Positions 7,560-16,555 of a stretch of 39,717 bases of DNA are shown here, piece by piece. This DNA comes from Candidatus Saccharimonadota bacterium. Lineage in GTDB: Bacteria; Patescibacteriota; Saccharimonadia; Saccharimonadales; UBA4665. The notes below the pieces were generated by a model. That model searched no databases and was not told the DNA's origin. It saw nothing but the letters and a program-made list of their open reading frames with translations. Position 1 is the stretch's first letter; every line of letters starts with the position of its first letter. The position numbers were made by a program, and so were the translations under genes. Location: contig DAHUZY010000004.1 in the NCBI GenBank assembly GCA_027314885.1, forward strand, positions 1 to 39,717, given 5' to 3'.

Positions 7560-9338
7560 ATGCGCAAAGACCACATTCGTAACTTTTGCATTATTGCCCA
7601 CATTGATCACGGCAAATCAACGCTTGCCGACCGCTTGCTGGAGCTCACTGGTACAGTTGAAAAACGGCAGATGAAGGCGCAGCTGCTTGACCAGATGGAT
7701 CTGGAGCGTGAAAAAGGCATCACCATCAAGCTCGCGCCGGTGCGTATGAAGTATAAAGAGTACGAACTGAACCTGATTGATACACCAGGACACGTTGATT
7801 TTAGCTATGAGGTTTCACGCAGCCTGGCGGCGTGCGAAGGAGCATTATTGGTTGTTGATGCCAGCCAAGGGATACAGGCCCAAACTCTCTCCAATGTGTA
7901 CCTGGCCTTAGCAGCAGAGCTCGCTATTATACCGGTGCTTAATAAAATCGACCTGCCGGCTGCTAATGTGGCGAAGGTGAGTGCCGAAATAGTTAGCTTG
8001 CTCGGATGTAAACCAGAAGACATACTCCTTATTTCAGCTAAAACTGGTCAAGGTGTTGAGTCGGTACTAGAGCGTATCGTGAATGAAGTACCCGCTCCAC
8101 CACCGAGTCAAGAAACCGAAACCCGAGCTCTTATTTTTGATAGCCACTATGACGATTATCGGGGCGTCATTGTATATGTCCGGGTGGTAGATGGGTGTAT
8201 ATCGTCCGGTGATCATATAAAGATGATGGCGACTGGCGGAGGCGGTCAAGCGCTTGAACTCGGCAGCCTAAGACCAAACATGACGCCCGATAAAGTACTA
8301 TACGCAGGGGAGATCGGGTATATTGTCACTAATCTCAAGACTACCCACGATGCTAAAGTCGGTGACACTATCACGCTTGCGCGTTCGCCAAGTGCCGAGC
8401 CTTTACCGGGATATAAAGACGTTCAACCCTTCGTCTACGCGGGTTTTTTCCCAGAGAGCAATGAGCAGTACCAGGAATTAAAAGACGCTGTTGAAAAGCT
8501 CTCCTTAAGCGACTCGGCGCTCCGTTTTGAGCAAGAGAGCTCACCAGTGCTCGGCTTCGGGATGCGTATTGGCTTCTTAGGATTGCTGCATATGGACATT
8601 GTTCGAGAACGATTAGAGCGCGAGTACAACCTTAGTCTGATTGCAACCAACCCCTCGACCGATTACCGGATCCTTCTCATGAACGGGAAAGAGCTGGATA
8701 TTAAAAGTGCAGCTGACTTGCCAGATCAGAGTCAGGTAGAGGTTATTCGTGAGCCTTGGGTTAGAGGGGAGATTATCGTGCCAAAGGAATATGTGGGTGC
8801 AGTTATCCAGCTCATAGCGAATCGGCGTGGCCATCAGACAAATCTCAGCTACGTCGAAGGACGAGCGCTCGTGAGCTTTCAAGCACCACTTGCTAATTTG
8901 CTCACAGATTTCTACGATCAGCTAAAAGGTATCACCAGCGGCTACGGGTCCTTCAACTACGAGCTTGACGATTATCGGGCGGAAGATTTGGTAAGACTGG
9001 ACTTTTATGTTGCCGGCGAAAAGGTTGATGCGCTGTCCCTTATTGTCCACAGAAGTGAAGCCGATCGACTTGGCCGAAATACTGTCGGGCGACTTAAGAC
9101 GGTTATTCCTCGGCAAAACTTCCAGGTAGCGCTGCAAGCAGCTATTGGCGGGCATATTATTGCCAGGGAGGATATTTCAGCCTACCGCAAGGATGTAACG
9201 AGCGGCCTTTATGGCGGCGATGTCAGTCGCAAGAAAAAGGTGCTCGCCAAACAAAAAAGAGGTAAGGCTCGAATGAAGCGGTTCGGCAAAGTAGATATAC
9301 CCGCCGAAGCTTTCGCAGTGATGCTTAAACGTGATTAA
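7560..9338 (+). CDS. lepA: Translation elongation factor 4 LepA
   Basis: A 592-residue ribosome-associated GTPase. G1 AHIDHGKST is at ~13-21, the G3 DTPGH and G4 NKID motifs follow, and the C-terminal LepA-specific domain is complete (ending in a run with KKKVLAKQKRGKARMK, which is typical). LepA binds stalled or assembling ribosomes and aids initiation or subunit biogenesis. The ATG at 7560 is chosen over an upstream TTG because the family start is MRKDHIRNFCIIAHIDHG and because TATACT at 7546-7551 lies 8 nt before it. It follows murJ on the same strand after 38 nt. Confidence 0.97.
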   Translation: MRKDHIRNFCIIAHIDHGKSTLADRLLELTGTVEKRQMKAQLLDQMDLEREKGITIKLAPVRMKYKEYELNLIDTPGHVDFSYEVSRSLAACEGALLVVDASQGIQAQTLSNVYLALAAELAIIPVLNKIDLPAANVAKVSAEIVSLLGCKPEDILLISAKTGQGVESVLERIVNEVPAPPPSQETETRALIFDSHYDDYRGVIVYVRVVDGCISSGDHIKMMATGGGGQALELGSLRPNMTPDKVLYAGEIGYIVTNLKTTHDAKVGDTITLARSPSAEPLPGYKDVQPFVYAGFFPESNEQYQELKDAVEKLSLSDSALRFEQESSPVLGFGMRIGFLGLLHMDIVRERLEREYNLSLIATNPSTDYRILLMNGKELDIKSAADLPDQSQVEVIREPWVRGEIIVPKEYVGAVIQLIANRRGHQTNLSYVEGRALVSFQAPLANLLTDFYDQLKGITSGYGSFNYELDDYRAEDLVRLDFYVAGEKVDALSLIVHRSEADRLGRNTVGRLKTVIPRQNFQVALQAAIGGHIIAREDISAYRKDVTSGLYGGDVSRKKKVLAKQKRGKARMKRFGKVDIPAEAFAVMLKRD

Positions 9339-9358
9339 AACTGGTATACTTCTAGGCA

Positions 9359-10099
9359 ATGATTAACTCACTTGCCGAGAAACTGGCAACCTATGAGCCG
9401 TCAGCGGCGGCGGTAAAACTCGTGAACGAAACCCCAATTTTATTACTGGTCGGTCCGACCGGCGCAGGCAAGGACACACTGAAAGGCTATCTACTCAAAA
9501 CAGGTGCCTTCCATCACATTGTCTCTCACACCACGCGCCCACCGAGAATTAATCAAGGCAAGCTCGAAGAAAACGGGGTAGATTACCACTTTATTAATAA
9601 GGAGACTGCCGAAGAATTGCTAAACGAAAAGGCTTTCATCGAGGCAAAAGTATATAGCGGCAATCTATATGGTACTAGTATTGCTGAGATCCAAGCAGCT
9701 CATGATGAGCACAAGACAGCCATGACGGACATAGAGGTCCAAGGAGTAGCTGAATACAAAACTCTCGACCCGAGCGTTGTTGCGATTTTTATATTGCCGC
9801 CGGACTTTAAAACCTGGCAGCTAAGATTAAAACGACGTTACGGTGATGTGGTCGACGAGATCGATTACCTGAGACGTCTTAAGACCGCGCAGGAAGAACT
9901 GGAACAAATGCTCAACACCAATTACTACGTAGCGGTGATTAATGACGATCTAGAGACCACATTCCATCGCGTCGAGGATATTATGCGTGCTGCCAGAGAT
10001 CACAAACTTCTGGACGACCACACAGCCAGGACGGTTGCCAAGCGTCTCGCTCAAGATATACAAAATTACCTTGAGACCCATGACGAAGGCTCGAGGTAA
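9359..10099 (+). CDS. gmk: Guanylate kinase with N- and C-terminal extensions
   Basis: Phosphorylates GMP to GDP with ATP. The P-loop GPTGAGKDT is at 32-40, the GMP-binding SHTTRPPR at about 56-63 and the E-x-G-x-x-Y-H-F pattern (ENGVDYHF) follows, with the lid Arg region RLKRRYGD near 155. At 246 residues it is ~40 longer than common guanylate kinases: about 25 residues before the P-loop and ~30 charged residues at the end. TATACT at 9345-9350 is 8 nt before the ATG. The kinase motif GKDT, with Asp where many have Ser or Thr, is slightly unusual but lies within family variation. Confidence 0.88.
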   Translation: MINSLAEKLATYEPSAAAVKLVNETPILLLVGPTGAGKDTLKGYLLKTGAFHHIVSHTTRPPRINQGKLEENGVDYHFINKETAEELLNEKAFIEAKVYSGNLYGTSIAEIQAAHDEHKTAMTDIEVQGVAEYKTLDPSVVAIFILPPDFKTWQLRLKRRYGDVVDEIDYLRRLKTAQEELEQMLNTNYYVAVINDDLETTFHRVEDIMRAARDHKLLDDHTARTVAKRLAQDIQNYLETHDEGSR

Positions 10100-10148
10100 G
10101 CTGTATGATAACGGTCTTGTGCAGGTTAACCACAGGCAGGACCACTAC

Positions 10149-10186
10149 CTAGCACTCTTGACTGCAGAGTGCTAAAATTATACACT
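10149..10186 (+). promoter_or_regulatory. hrcA promoter with CIRCE operator
   Basis: CIRCE consists of 9-nt arms CTAGCACTC (10149-10157) and GAGTGCTAA (10167-10175) with a 9-nt loop; only one base differs from the ideal arm. The -35 TTGACT (10158-10163) lies in the loop, and 17 nt later comes TACACT (10181-10186), only 7 nt before the hrcA ATG. HrcA bound here would cover the -35, giving autorepression relieved at heat shock. Confidence 0.9.
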
Positions 10187-10193
10187 AAAACGT

Positions 10194-10904
10194 ATGACGG
10201 AACGCCAGCAAAAGATATTGAGCGCTATTGTGGAACAATATGCCGAGGTAGCAAGCCCCGTCGGCAGTAATCTAATGGCAAAGCTGTTTAATGTCAGTTC
10301 AGCGACAGTTCGTGCCGAAATGGCCGAGCTTGAACATATGGGTTATATCATGCAGCCACACACCAGTGCTGGCCGGGTTCCAACCGACAAGGGCTATCGC
10401 TTCTACGTTAATAACTTAACCGAACCTGCATCAGATCTGAACAAACAGTTGCCCCGAAGCGAAAAAGCTCTATCCATCAGAGTCCACCAAGCTGGTGCAC
10501 CAGAGCGGACTATCAGAAATGCTGTCGATACACTCGTGGAACTTACCCACAACCTTGGACTGGCTACCATTAGCAACCAGCTTTATATGAGCGGTTTATC
10601 CAATCTGTTCGGACAGCCGGAATTTATTAACTCAGTCCAGGTGCAGCAAGTAGCCGGTCTGTTAGACAATCTAGAGCCGTGGCTCCGTGAAGCTGCTCCA
10701 AACGAGCCGCTGAGTGTTTACATAGGGCAGGAGAATCCCATTGGCCGAAGCGCAGGCTGCACCCTTATTATTAGCCGCTTCCGCAGCCCGTTTAGTGACC
10801 GTAGCTATATCGGCACGCTCGGACCGACACGACAGAGCTATCGTCAGGTAATGAATCTGGTTGCTCGCGCCGGACGCGAACTCGAGGAGACACTCTATGC
10901 CTAA
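10194..10904 (+). CDS. hrcA: Heat-inducible transcriptional repressor HrcA, short form
   Basis: Repressor of chaperone genes through CIRCE. The N-terminal winged helix (about residues 1-65) has the family sequence ASPVGSNLMAKLFNVSSATVR followed by LEHMGYIMQPHTSAGR; the C-terminal GPTRQSYRQVMNLV matches the end of HrcA proteins. At 236 residues it is roughly 100 shorter than the usual ~340; both ends are present, so the missing part is internal, likely the inserted dimerization domain and part of the GAF-like core. It has its own CIRCE promoter and overlaps grpE by 8 nt. Confidence 0.9.
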   Translation: MTERQQKILSAIVEQYAEVASPVGSNLMAKLFNVSSATVRAEMAELEHMGYIMQPHTSAGRVPTDKGYRFYVNNLTEPASDLNKQLPRSEKALSIRVHQAGAPERTIRNAVDTLVELTHNLGLATISNQLYMSGLSNLFGQPEFINSVQVQQVAGLLDNLEPWLREAAPNEPLSVYIGQENPIGRSAGCTLIISRFRSPFSDRSYIGTLGPTRQSYRQVMNLVARAGRELEETLYA

Positions 10905-11385
10905 GGCAAAGCAGCCTATTCATAAGAAGCAAGATGATACTCACATCTCTCAATTAGAGGGACAAGTTCAAGAGCTCACTGAGGCATTGCAGCGTGAGCG
11001 AGCTGACGCCATTAATTTAAGACGCCGGCATGATGAAGAAGTGGGCCGGATGCGCCAATACGCCACAATACAAGTAGCACGTGAGCTATTACCGGTAATA
11101 GACAACTTTGAGCGGGCACTTAAACATATACCGCAAGAGTTAGCCACAAATGACTATGTCAAAGGTGTTGCAACTATCGTTAAGCAGTTCGAGCAAGTAC
11201 TCGCTAAGATAGGGGTAGAACGTATTAAAACGGTGGGGGAGCAGTTTAACCCGACCTATCATGAAGCGGTCGGTATTGAAGAAGGTGATGGTCAGACTGA
11301 AGTAGTAAGCGAAGAACTGCAGGCTGGCTACACGTTAGGCGACGAGGTTATTAGGCACGCCATGGTAAAAGTTGTTCTCAAATAG
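10897..11385 (+). CDS. grpE: Nucleotide exchange factor GrpE
   Basis: A 162-residue co-chaperone that releases ADP from DnaK. A long N-terminal coiled coil (from ISQLEGQVQELTEALQRER) leads to the beta domain with GEQFNPTYHEAVG and GYTLGDEVIRHAMVKV, the family signature. The ATG at 10897 is preceded by GAGGAGA and lies inside the end of hrcA (8 nt overlap), so translation is probably coupled. A longer reading from a TTG at 10861 is less likely. Confidence 0.93.
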   Translation: MPKAKQPIHKKQDDTHISQLEGQVQELTEALQRERADAINLRRRHDEEVGRMRQYATIQVARELLPVIDNFERALKHIPQELATNDYVKGVATIVKQFEQVLAKIGVERIKTVGEQFNPTYHEAVGIEEGDGQTEVVSEELQAGYTLGDEVIRHAMVKVVLK

Positions 11386-11392
11386 ACTCGTT

Positions 11393-11725
11393 ATGCCTTA
11401 CGCAGAATTACCTTCTGGTACAGGAAACAAGTTTGAAGAACTTATACCCCAAGGCTGGGAAGCGTTACAGTTATTTAGCATATGCGCCAGGCGGGTGGCA
11501 GGAACGATGTTGCGACACCCCAGTCTGGTTTTTACCAATGAAGATAGTTCCCAATGGGAGCTGCTTGAAGATAAGCTCATTGTTGCAACAAATACCTACT
11601 GTCTTGAGAAAGAAATAGGTAGCGAAGTAATGCGCTTAGGCATGGCGGATGAGCTGGCTAACGTGCGGGAAAAATACAGTTTACCGCAAACCATGCCGGC
11701 TAAAGAGATGAGAAAAAAATTCTAG
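11393..11725 (+). CDS. Hypothetical protein in the hrcA-grpE operon
   Basis: A 110-residue soluble protein starting 7 nt after grpE stops. No membrane segment and no motif that I recognise. It contains FEELIPQGWEALQLF near the start and a lysine-rich end. Its place between grpE and the CIRCE site of dnaK suggests expression with the heat-shock genes, but that says nothing definite on function. The frame has good codon use like its neighbours, so it is probably real. Confidence 0.65.
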   Translation: MPYAELPSGTGNKFEELIPQGWEALQLFSICARRVAGTMLRHPSLVFTNEDSSQWELLEDKLIVATNTYCLEKEIGSEVMRLGMADELANVREKYSLPQTMPAKEMRKKF

Positions 11726-11736
11726 ATCGCAGGGTT

Positions 11737-11774
11737 TTAGCACTCTTGACACTAGAGTGCTAATTTATTACACT
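11737..11774 (+). promoter_or_regulatory. dnaK promoter with perfect CIRCE operator
   Basis: The arms TTAGCACTC (11737-11745) and GAGTGCTAA (11755-11763) form the ideal CIRCE with a 9-nt loop. The loop holds TTGACA (11746-11751), and TACACT follows after 17 nt (11769-11774). Layout is nearly identical to the hrcA site, but the dnaK start is 52 nt downstream and carries a GGAAAGG Shine-Dalgarno-like stretch at 11807-11813. Confidence 0.95.
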
Positions 11775-11826
11775 AGCAGTAGTTACAATTGACTGCTAAA
11801 TATAATGGAAAGGTAAAAAAGTATAC

Positions 11827-13743
11827 ATGAGCAGAATCATAGGTATTGACCTCGGTACGACAAACTCGGCCATGGCAGTGATGCAGGCCGGTAAGCCTGA
11901 AATTATTACCAACTCTGAGGGTAATCGCACCACCCCGAGCGTAGTTGCAATCAATAAAAACAAGGAACGCCTTGTTGGTCAAGTTGCCCGCCGCCAACAG
12001 GTGACAAACCCAAAGAATACAATTTACGAAGTCAAGCGATTAATTGGCCGTAACTACAGCGACAAAGAAGTCCAGCGCGACCTTAAACTCATGGGGTATG
12101 AGATTGTTAAAAGCGGTAATGGCGTAAAGGTAAAAATGGGTGACAAAGAATACAGCCCTGAAGAAGTCAGCGCCATGATACTTGCAAAGCTTAAAGCAGA
12201 TGCAGAAGCTTTTCTGGGCGATAAAGTCACAGAAGCCGTCATCACTGTGCCCGCCTACTTCGACGACTCGCAGCGTCAAGCTACTAAAGATGCAGGTAAG
12301 ATTGCAGGTCTTGAAGTAAAGCGGATTATAAATGAACCGACTGCAGCTGCGCTTGCTTACGGTCTTGATAAAGGAGAAAAGAAAGACGAGAAAATTGCGG
12401 TCTATGATCTTGGCGGCGGAACATTCGATGTTTCCATATTGGAACTTGGTGATGGCGTCTTTGAGGTTAAGTCAACCAATGGCGATACGCATCTTGGCGG
12501 AGCCGACTTTGATCGGATTGTTATTAACTACTTTGCTGATGAATTTAAAAAAGAGCATGGTGTTGATATAACCAAAGATAACGCGGCAATGCAGCGGTTG
12601 CGCGATGAAGCGGAGAAAGCCAAGATTGAGCTTTCAACTGCCCAAGAAGTAGATATTAATCTGCCATTTCTTACTGCAGATGCTGAAGGACCTAAACACT
12701 TTGAGCACAAGCTCACCCGAGCAAAACTAGAAAGCCTGGTTGCTGAACTAATCGACAAAACTGCTGCTCCTTGCGAAAAGGCTTTGAAGGACGCCAAGCT
12801 GACCGCCTCGAACATAGATGCAGTGGTGCTGGTCGGTGGTATGACCCGCATGCCTGCTGTGCAGAAGAAAGTCAAGAGTATCTTCGGCAAAGACCCGATG
12901 AAGGGAGTCAACCCAGATGAAGTTGTTGCAGTCGGTGCCGCAATTCAGGGAGGCGTTCTACAGGGTGATGTGAAAGATGTACTACTGCTCGATGTAACAC
13001 CACTAAGCCTCGGAATTGAGACCATGGGTGGCGTTATGACCAAGTTGATTGAGCGCAACACAACGATCCCAACCTCAAAATCTGAGGTCTTCTCAACGGC
13101 TGCGGATAATCAGCCGCAAGTAGAGATCCACGTGGCTCAAGGTGAACGGGAAATAATAGACGGCAATAAAAGTCTCGGGCGCTTCATCTTAGATGGTATA
13201 CCTCCTGCCCCCCGCGGTATACCGCAGATTGAAGTTACCTTTAACATTGACGCCAACGGTATATTAAATGTAACTGCTAAAGACAAAGGTACGGGTAAAG
13301 AGCAGAGTATTACCATTAGCGGCTCTGGTAACTTAGATAAAAGTGAAGTTGAAAAGATGGCGAAAGAAGCGGAAACCCATGCCGAGGAAGACAAAGCTAA
13401 GAAGGAGGCGGTAGAAGCCCGCAACCTACTCGACGGTGCGGTCTACCAAGCCGAGAAGTTGCAAAAAGATAACGGCGATAAATTAAGTGAGGATGACAAG
13501 AAAACACTCCAAGAAGCTGTAGAGGCTGCTAAGAAGGTAATTGGTGACGACAAGGCAGATAGAGAAGTCCTAGAAGCTGCTGCCAAGGATTTGAATGACA
13601 AGATGATGCCGATCGGTGCCAAAATGTACGAACAAGCCACTGCGAGCGACGCGGATTCAGCTAACGACAAACCTGGTGACAAGGACGCCCCAAAGGACAA
13701 AGACGGTCCGATAGAGGGTGAGGTTGTCGACGAAAAGAAGTAG
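11827..13743 (+). CDS. dnaK: Chaperone DnaK (Hsp70)
   Basis: A 638-residue Hsp70 that binds unfolded peptides in an ATP-driven cycle. Signatures are IDLGTTNS at 7-14, [12 protein letters not shown] near 192-203 and [14 protein letters not shown] near 335-348. The substrate-binding domain begins around 390 and the lid ends in an Asp/Lys-rich tail ([18 protein letters not shown]). Controlled by the CIRCE promoter upstream. It starts the sub-cluster dnaK-cutA-dnaJ; GrpE is encoded two genes upstream. Confidence 0.98.
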   Translation: MSRIIGIDLGTTNSAMAVMQAGKPEIITNSEGNRTTPSVVAINKNKERLVGQVARRQQVTNPKNTIYEVKRLIGRNYSDKEVQRDLKLMGYEIVKSGNGVKVKMGDKEYSPEEVSAMILAKLKADAEAFLGDKVTEAVITVPAYFDDSQRQATKDAGKIAGLEVKRIINEPTAAALAYGLDKGEKKDEKIAVYDLGGGTFDVSILELGDGVFEVKSTNGDTHLGGADFDRIVINYFADEFKKEHGVDITKDNAAMQRLRDEAEKAKIELSTAQEVDINLPFLTADAEGPKHFEHKLTRAKLESLVAELIDKTAAPCEKALKDAKLTASNIDAVVLVGGMTRMPAVQKKVKSIFGKDPMKGVNPDEVVAVGAAIQGGVLQGDVKDVLLLDVTPLSLGIETMGGVMTKLIERNTTIPTSKSEVFSTAADNQPQVEIHVAQGEREIIDGNKSLGRFILDGIPPAPRGIPQIEVTFNIDANGILNVTAKDKGTGKEQSITISGSGNLDKSEVEKMAKEAETHAEEDKAKKEAVEARNLLDGAVYQAEKLQKDNGDKLSEDDKKTLQEAVEAAKKVIGDDKADREVLEAAAKDLNDKMMPIGAKMYEQATASDADSANDKPGDKDAPKDKDGPIEGEVVDEKK

Positions 13744-13751
13744 GGTGAATA

Positions 13752-14078
13752 ATGAACGAGGCAGTCTTTAGTGAACTTGCCCTCACTTGTGGGAGCTGGC
13801 AAGAGGCGCAAAAGATCGCCGACCATCTGCTCGATAAACACCTTGTTGCCTGTGCAGAATTCATGGAGGTAAAGAGTCGTTACCGCTGGCATGGTACTCT
13901 CGCAGAAGGGGACGAAGTAAAACTTCTCCTGCAGACAACGACAGATAAATTCAACCAGATTGAAGCCGAGGTCAAAAAGCTACATAGCTACGAAACGTTC
14001 AACCTCCATGCAACCCCCCTCGCGCACGTTTCGCAAGCTGCCCAAGTTTGGCTCAGGCAAGAAACTACCAATAGTTGA
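13752..14078 (+). CDS. cutA: CutA1-like divalent ion tolerance protein
   Basis: A 108-residue protein of the CutA1 family, small trimers with a ferredoxin-like fold linked to tolerance of divalent metal ions; the exact biochemical role of the family is unsettled. Recognised from the order C..W.EAQKIADHLLDKHLVACAEF, then YRWHGTLAEGDEVKLLLQTT and a HSYETFNLHATPL segment. It begins 8 nt after dnaK and ends 14 nt before dnaJ, so it is probably co-transcribed as part of the heat-shock operon, an unusual position for cutA. Confidence 0.85.
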   Translation: MNEAVFSELALTCGSWQEAQKIADHLLDKHLVACAEFMEVKSRYRWHGTLAEGDEVKLLLQTTTDKFNQIEAEVKKLHSYETFNLHATPLAHVSQAAQVWLRQETTNS

Positions 14079-14092
14079 TAGAATGGAAGGAT

Positions 14093-15181
14093 ATGGCGAA
14101 GGCAGATTACTATGATACTTTAGGCGTCAGCAAAGACGCATCGGCCGATGAGATTAAAAAAGCATATCGTCGGGCTGCTGTAGAGCACCACCCGGATAGG
14201 GGTGGCGATGAGGCCAAGTTTAAAGAGATCAATGAGGCCTATGAGGTGCTCAAAGATGCAGATAAACGTCGGCGTTATGATCAGTTTGGTCATGCCGGAG
14301 TGGGTGGCAATGGCGGCGGCAATCCGTTTGGCGGCTTTGGCGGCGGTGCACAGAATGTCAACTTCGACTTTGGCGATCTGGGTCTCGGGGATATCTTTAG
14401 TAGCTTCTTTGGTGGTGGACAAACAAACCAGCGTCGACAGGCCCGGGGACGGGATGTGGAGGCAGGTGTTGAAATCAGCTTTGAGGAAGCAGTTTTCGGA
14501 ACAGAGGTAGATCTATCTCTCAACCTCAATGATCGCTGCGAACATTGTAATGGCAATACGGTAGAACCAGGATATGAGTTAAAGACTTGCGATCAATGTC
14601 AGGGCTCGGGACAAGTGGTGAGCGTGACGCGCACTATTTTTGGTAACATTCAGCAGGCGACTGTTTGTCCGAAGTGTCACGGCAGCGGTAAGATTCCGGA
14701 AAAAATCTGTTCGGTCTGTCACGGTAAGGGTACACAGTCAAAACGGCAAATAGTCCAGTTGAAAATACCAGCTGGCATTGATGACGGTTCTACCATTCGT
14801 TTGCGGGAACACGGCGAAGCCATTGCCAATGGACCGAAGGGCGACCTTTACGTAAACGTACGGGTTAAGCCCCATAAGAAATTTACCCGGGAAGGCGATC
14901 TGATTCTCAGTGAAGAGCATATTGACATAGTAGACGCGGCACTGGGAACTGAGATGGAGGTAGACACTGTTGATGGCCCGGTCCGCATGAAAGTGCCTTC
15001 TGGCACCCAATCTGGCTCGGACTTTAAGCTATCTCACCATGGCGTACCGCATCTAAAAAGTGGTGGTCGAGGAGCCCATATCGTGACTATTATTGTTGAT
15101 ACACCAACCAAGCTTAGCCGGCAACAGCAGGAATTACTGCGCAATTTTAAAGCTGGACAGAAGAAGCGCTCTCTTTTCTAA
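14093..15181 (+). CDS. dnaJ: Chaperone DnaJ (Hsp40)
   Basis: A 362-residue J protein that stimulates DnaK ATPase and delivers substrates. The J domain spans 1-65 with HPD at 33-35; a Gly/Phe-rich region follows (to ~115). Four zinc-binding repeats are CEHCNGN, CDQCQGSG, CPKCHGSG and CSVCHGKG; the first departs from the CxxCxGxG pattern in its last positions. The C-terminal substrate domains are present. The ATG at 14093 has GGAAGGAT just before it; upstream in-frame starts lie inside cutA. The end overlaps the convergent GGDEF gene by 4 nt. Confidence 0.97.
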   Translation: MAKADYYDTLGVSKDASADEIKKAYRRAAVEHHPDRGGDEAKFKEINEAYEVLKDADKRRRYDQFGHAGVGGNGGGNPFGGFGGGAQNVNFDFGDLGLGDIFSSFFGGGQTNQRRQARGRDVEAGVEISFEEAVFGTEVDLSLNLNDRCEHCNGNTVEPGYELKTCDQCQGSGQVVSVTRTIFGNIQQATVCPKCHGSGKIPEKICSVCHGKGTQSKRQIVQLKIPAGIDDGSTIRLREHGEAIANGPKGDLYVNVRVKPHKKFTREGDLILSEEHIDIVDAALGTEMEVDTVDGPVRMKVPSGTQSGSDFKLSHHGVPHLKSGGRGAHIVTIIVDTPTKLSRQQQELLRNFKAGQKKRSLF

Positions 15182-15867
15182 GAACGATACGTGCCCTGAA
15201 CTCTGTGATGAGCTACTTTAACTGGCCTTAGCTCCTGCTCAGCACGTTCGAGCATTGAATTGGCTGTGTCACCAGGCTGGTATAGCGTACCACTGATAGA
15301 TATTCCAAAACCAAGCTCCTTCAAGTCTTGCCTGCCCTCAAAAGGGAGCGAAAGATCACTACTAAGGCGCGCTACAAATGTGCCCAAACGCTGTTCTGGT
15401 GACAAAGAAGCTACTGACGGATCTCGAGTGGTAAGTTCAGCAAAGACTGCGAACTCATCACCGCCAAGACGACTTGAATGGACATCATCTCCTCTACCCC
15501 AAGCTAGCAAATCGTCAGCTTGATCTTGATGGCGGGTGTGCTGTTTTAGTGTCGCTCCGATAGTTGCTAATACCTGATCCCCTTCAGCATGCCCGCCCGG
15601 ATGTTTATCGTTGATTGCCTTAAAACTGTCTACATCCCCTAAAAGCAGGGCATGCACTTGATGAGGCTGAGCATTCTCAAGTCTTCGATTAACCTTTGCA
15701 AGAAACGCCCGCTTGGTTAATAGCCCAGTAAGGTCATCGTGCGTAACCTCATGCCTAAGTCGCGCATTCTCTCGTTGCAGCCTTCGTTTGCTTAATGCAA
15801 GGCTACCCAGGCCTATAATCATCACGAGCTCGCGAGTAGGCAGGTGCCGACTTTCGTGTCGATTCAT
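15178..15867 (-). CDS. GGDEF-domain diguanylate cyclase
   Basis: A 229-residue protein that should make c-di-GMP from two GTP. N-terminal ~35 residues contain a hydrophobic stretch (ELVMIIGLGSLAL) and then a basic helix; the GGDEF domain starts near THDDLTGLLTKRAF. The catalytic motif is intact: SRLGGDEFAVF. Upstream of it is RGDD, which could be an inhibitory I-site, but it lies one residue further from GGDEF than in the classical RxxD arrangement. TATAAT on the minus strand (15875-15880) is 7 nt before the ATG. It is the only c-di-GMP gene seen in the window; pilus-related genes lie far downstream. Confidence 0.88.
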   Translation of the reverse strand: MNRHESRHLPTRELVMIIGLGSLALSKRRLQRENARLRHEVTHDDLTGLLTKRAFLAKVNRRLENAQPHQVHALLLGDVDSFKAINDKHPGGHAEGDQVLATIGATLKQHTRHQDQADDLLAWGRGDDVHSSRLGGDEFAVFAELTTRDPSVASLSPEQRLGTFVARLSSDLSLPFEGRQDLKELGFGISISGTLYQPGDTANSMLERAEQELRPVKVAHHRVQGTYRS

Positions 15868-15959
15868 AATGCAAATTATAGCATAAAATAGTCATCAAAA
15901 CAAGTATAAGATTTGGCACTTATACCATGAGTGTAGGTAAGCGTGGTATAATTCGGCGT

Positions 15960-16373
15960 ATGAGAGAGTTCATACGTAAGTACCGTTACGTAAGGTTTGT
16001 GAACAATTATATACAGAACTACCTTAGGAACAATTCAGACAAGTTCCCGCGTGTGTCGGAAGACACAATTATGATGCCGGGGTTCAAACCTCATAGAGCG
16101 GTTGATATGTATGTTAAAAAATCCGGGCTTGATGTTCATACGGTCAATGAAATAAGTGGCGATGCGTGCAACAGAGGCTACTTTGATACGAACAACGGTC
16201 AAGGTTTAAGGTTAACTGATAAAGGCAGGAAGCTACTCGATTTTCCCCTAGGTACGCTCGACGACTTTCTTAGTGAATACGGCAGTGCAATCTCGTTTTT
16301 AACTGGTGCATTTTTTGTAGCTGTAGTTTTTGGCCTAGGAAAATTAATAGAACTTATATGGCACTTGTTATAA
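15960..16373 (+). CDS. Hypothetical protein with C-terminal membrane helix
   Basis: A 137-residue protein. The first ~30 residues are very basic and aromatic; the middle (GFKPHRAVDMYVKKSGLDV to LTDKGRKLLDFP) resembles a winged-helix-like fold by its pattern only; residues ~112-133 form a single membrane helix followed by a short tail. The ATG at 15960 is chosen because TATAAT at 15947-15952 lies 7 nt before it; an upstream ATG at 15927 would place that box inside the gene. Function unknown. Confidence 0.6.
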   Translation: MREFIRKYRYVRFVNNYIQNYLRNNSDKFPRVSEDTIMMPGFKPHRAVDMYVKKSGLDVHTVNEISGDACNRGYFDTNNGQGLRLTDKGRKLLDFPLGTLDDFLSEYGSAISFLTGAFFVAVVFGLGKLIELIWHLL

Positions 16374-16380
16374 TAGAAAC

Positions 16381-16473
16381 ATGAACAAGAAAGCCAAGCC
16401 CACCAATGAAATCACCAAAGAAGAGTTCTTCAAGGTGCTGAAAAAGGTGGCTCGGAAGTCCAAAAAGAAGTAG
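16381..16473 (+). CDS. 30-residue lysine-rich peptide
   Basis: A short ORF from ATG 16381 to TAG 16471-16473. It reads MNKKAKPTNEITKEEFF and ends in a Lys/Arg-rich tail (VARKSKKK). A TATAAT box at 16369-16374 overlaps the stop codon of the preceding gene and lies 6 nt before the ATG. The central acidic/aromatic part followed by a basic tail resembles small orphan peptides seen next to toxins or transposons in bacteria, but I cannot assign a family. It could be real, since promoter and start match the local pattern. Confidence 0.5.
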   Translation: MNKKAKPTNEITKEEFFKVLKKVARKSKKK

Positions 16474-16519
16474 TTGTAAATTCCACATGGCTTGTCAAGG
16501 GTAATTTCGCTTGAGCGGT

Positions 16520-16549
16520 TTGACTGCTTAACTGTTGGGGGTTTATAAT
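16520..16549 (+). promoter_or_regulatory. Strong promoter without a following ORF
   Basis: TTGACT (16520-16525) and TATAAT (16544-16549) are separated by 18 nt, close to the sigma-70 consensus. No coding frame begins downstream (the ATG at 16550 stops after two codons), and an intrinsic terminator occurs ~130 nt later, pointing to a small RNA gene. Confidence 0.7.
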
Positions 16550-16555
16550 ATGTCT

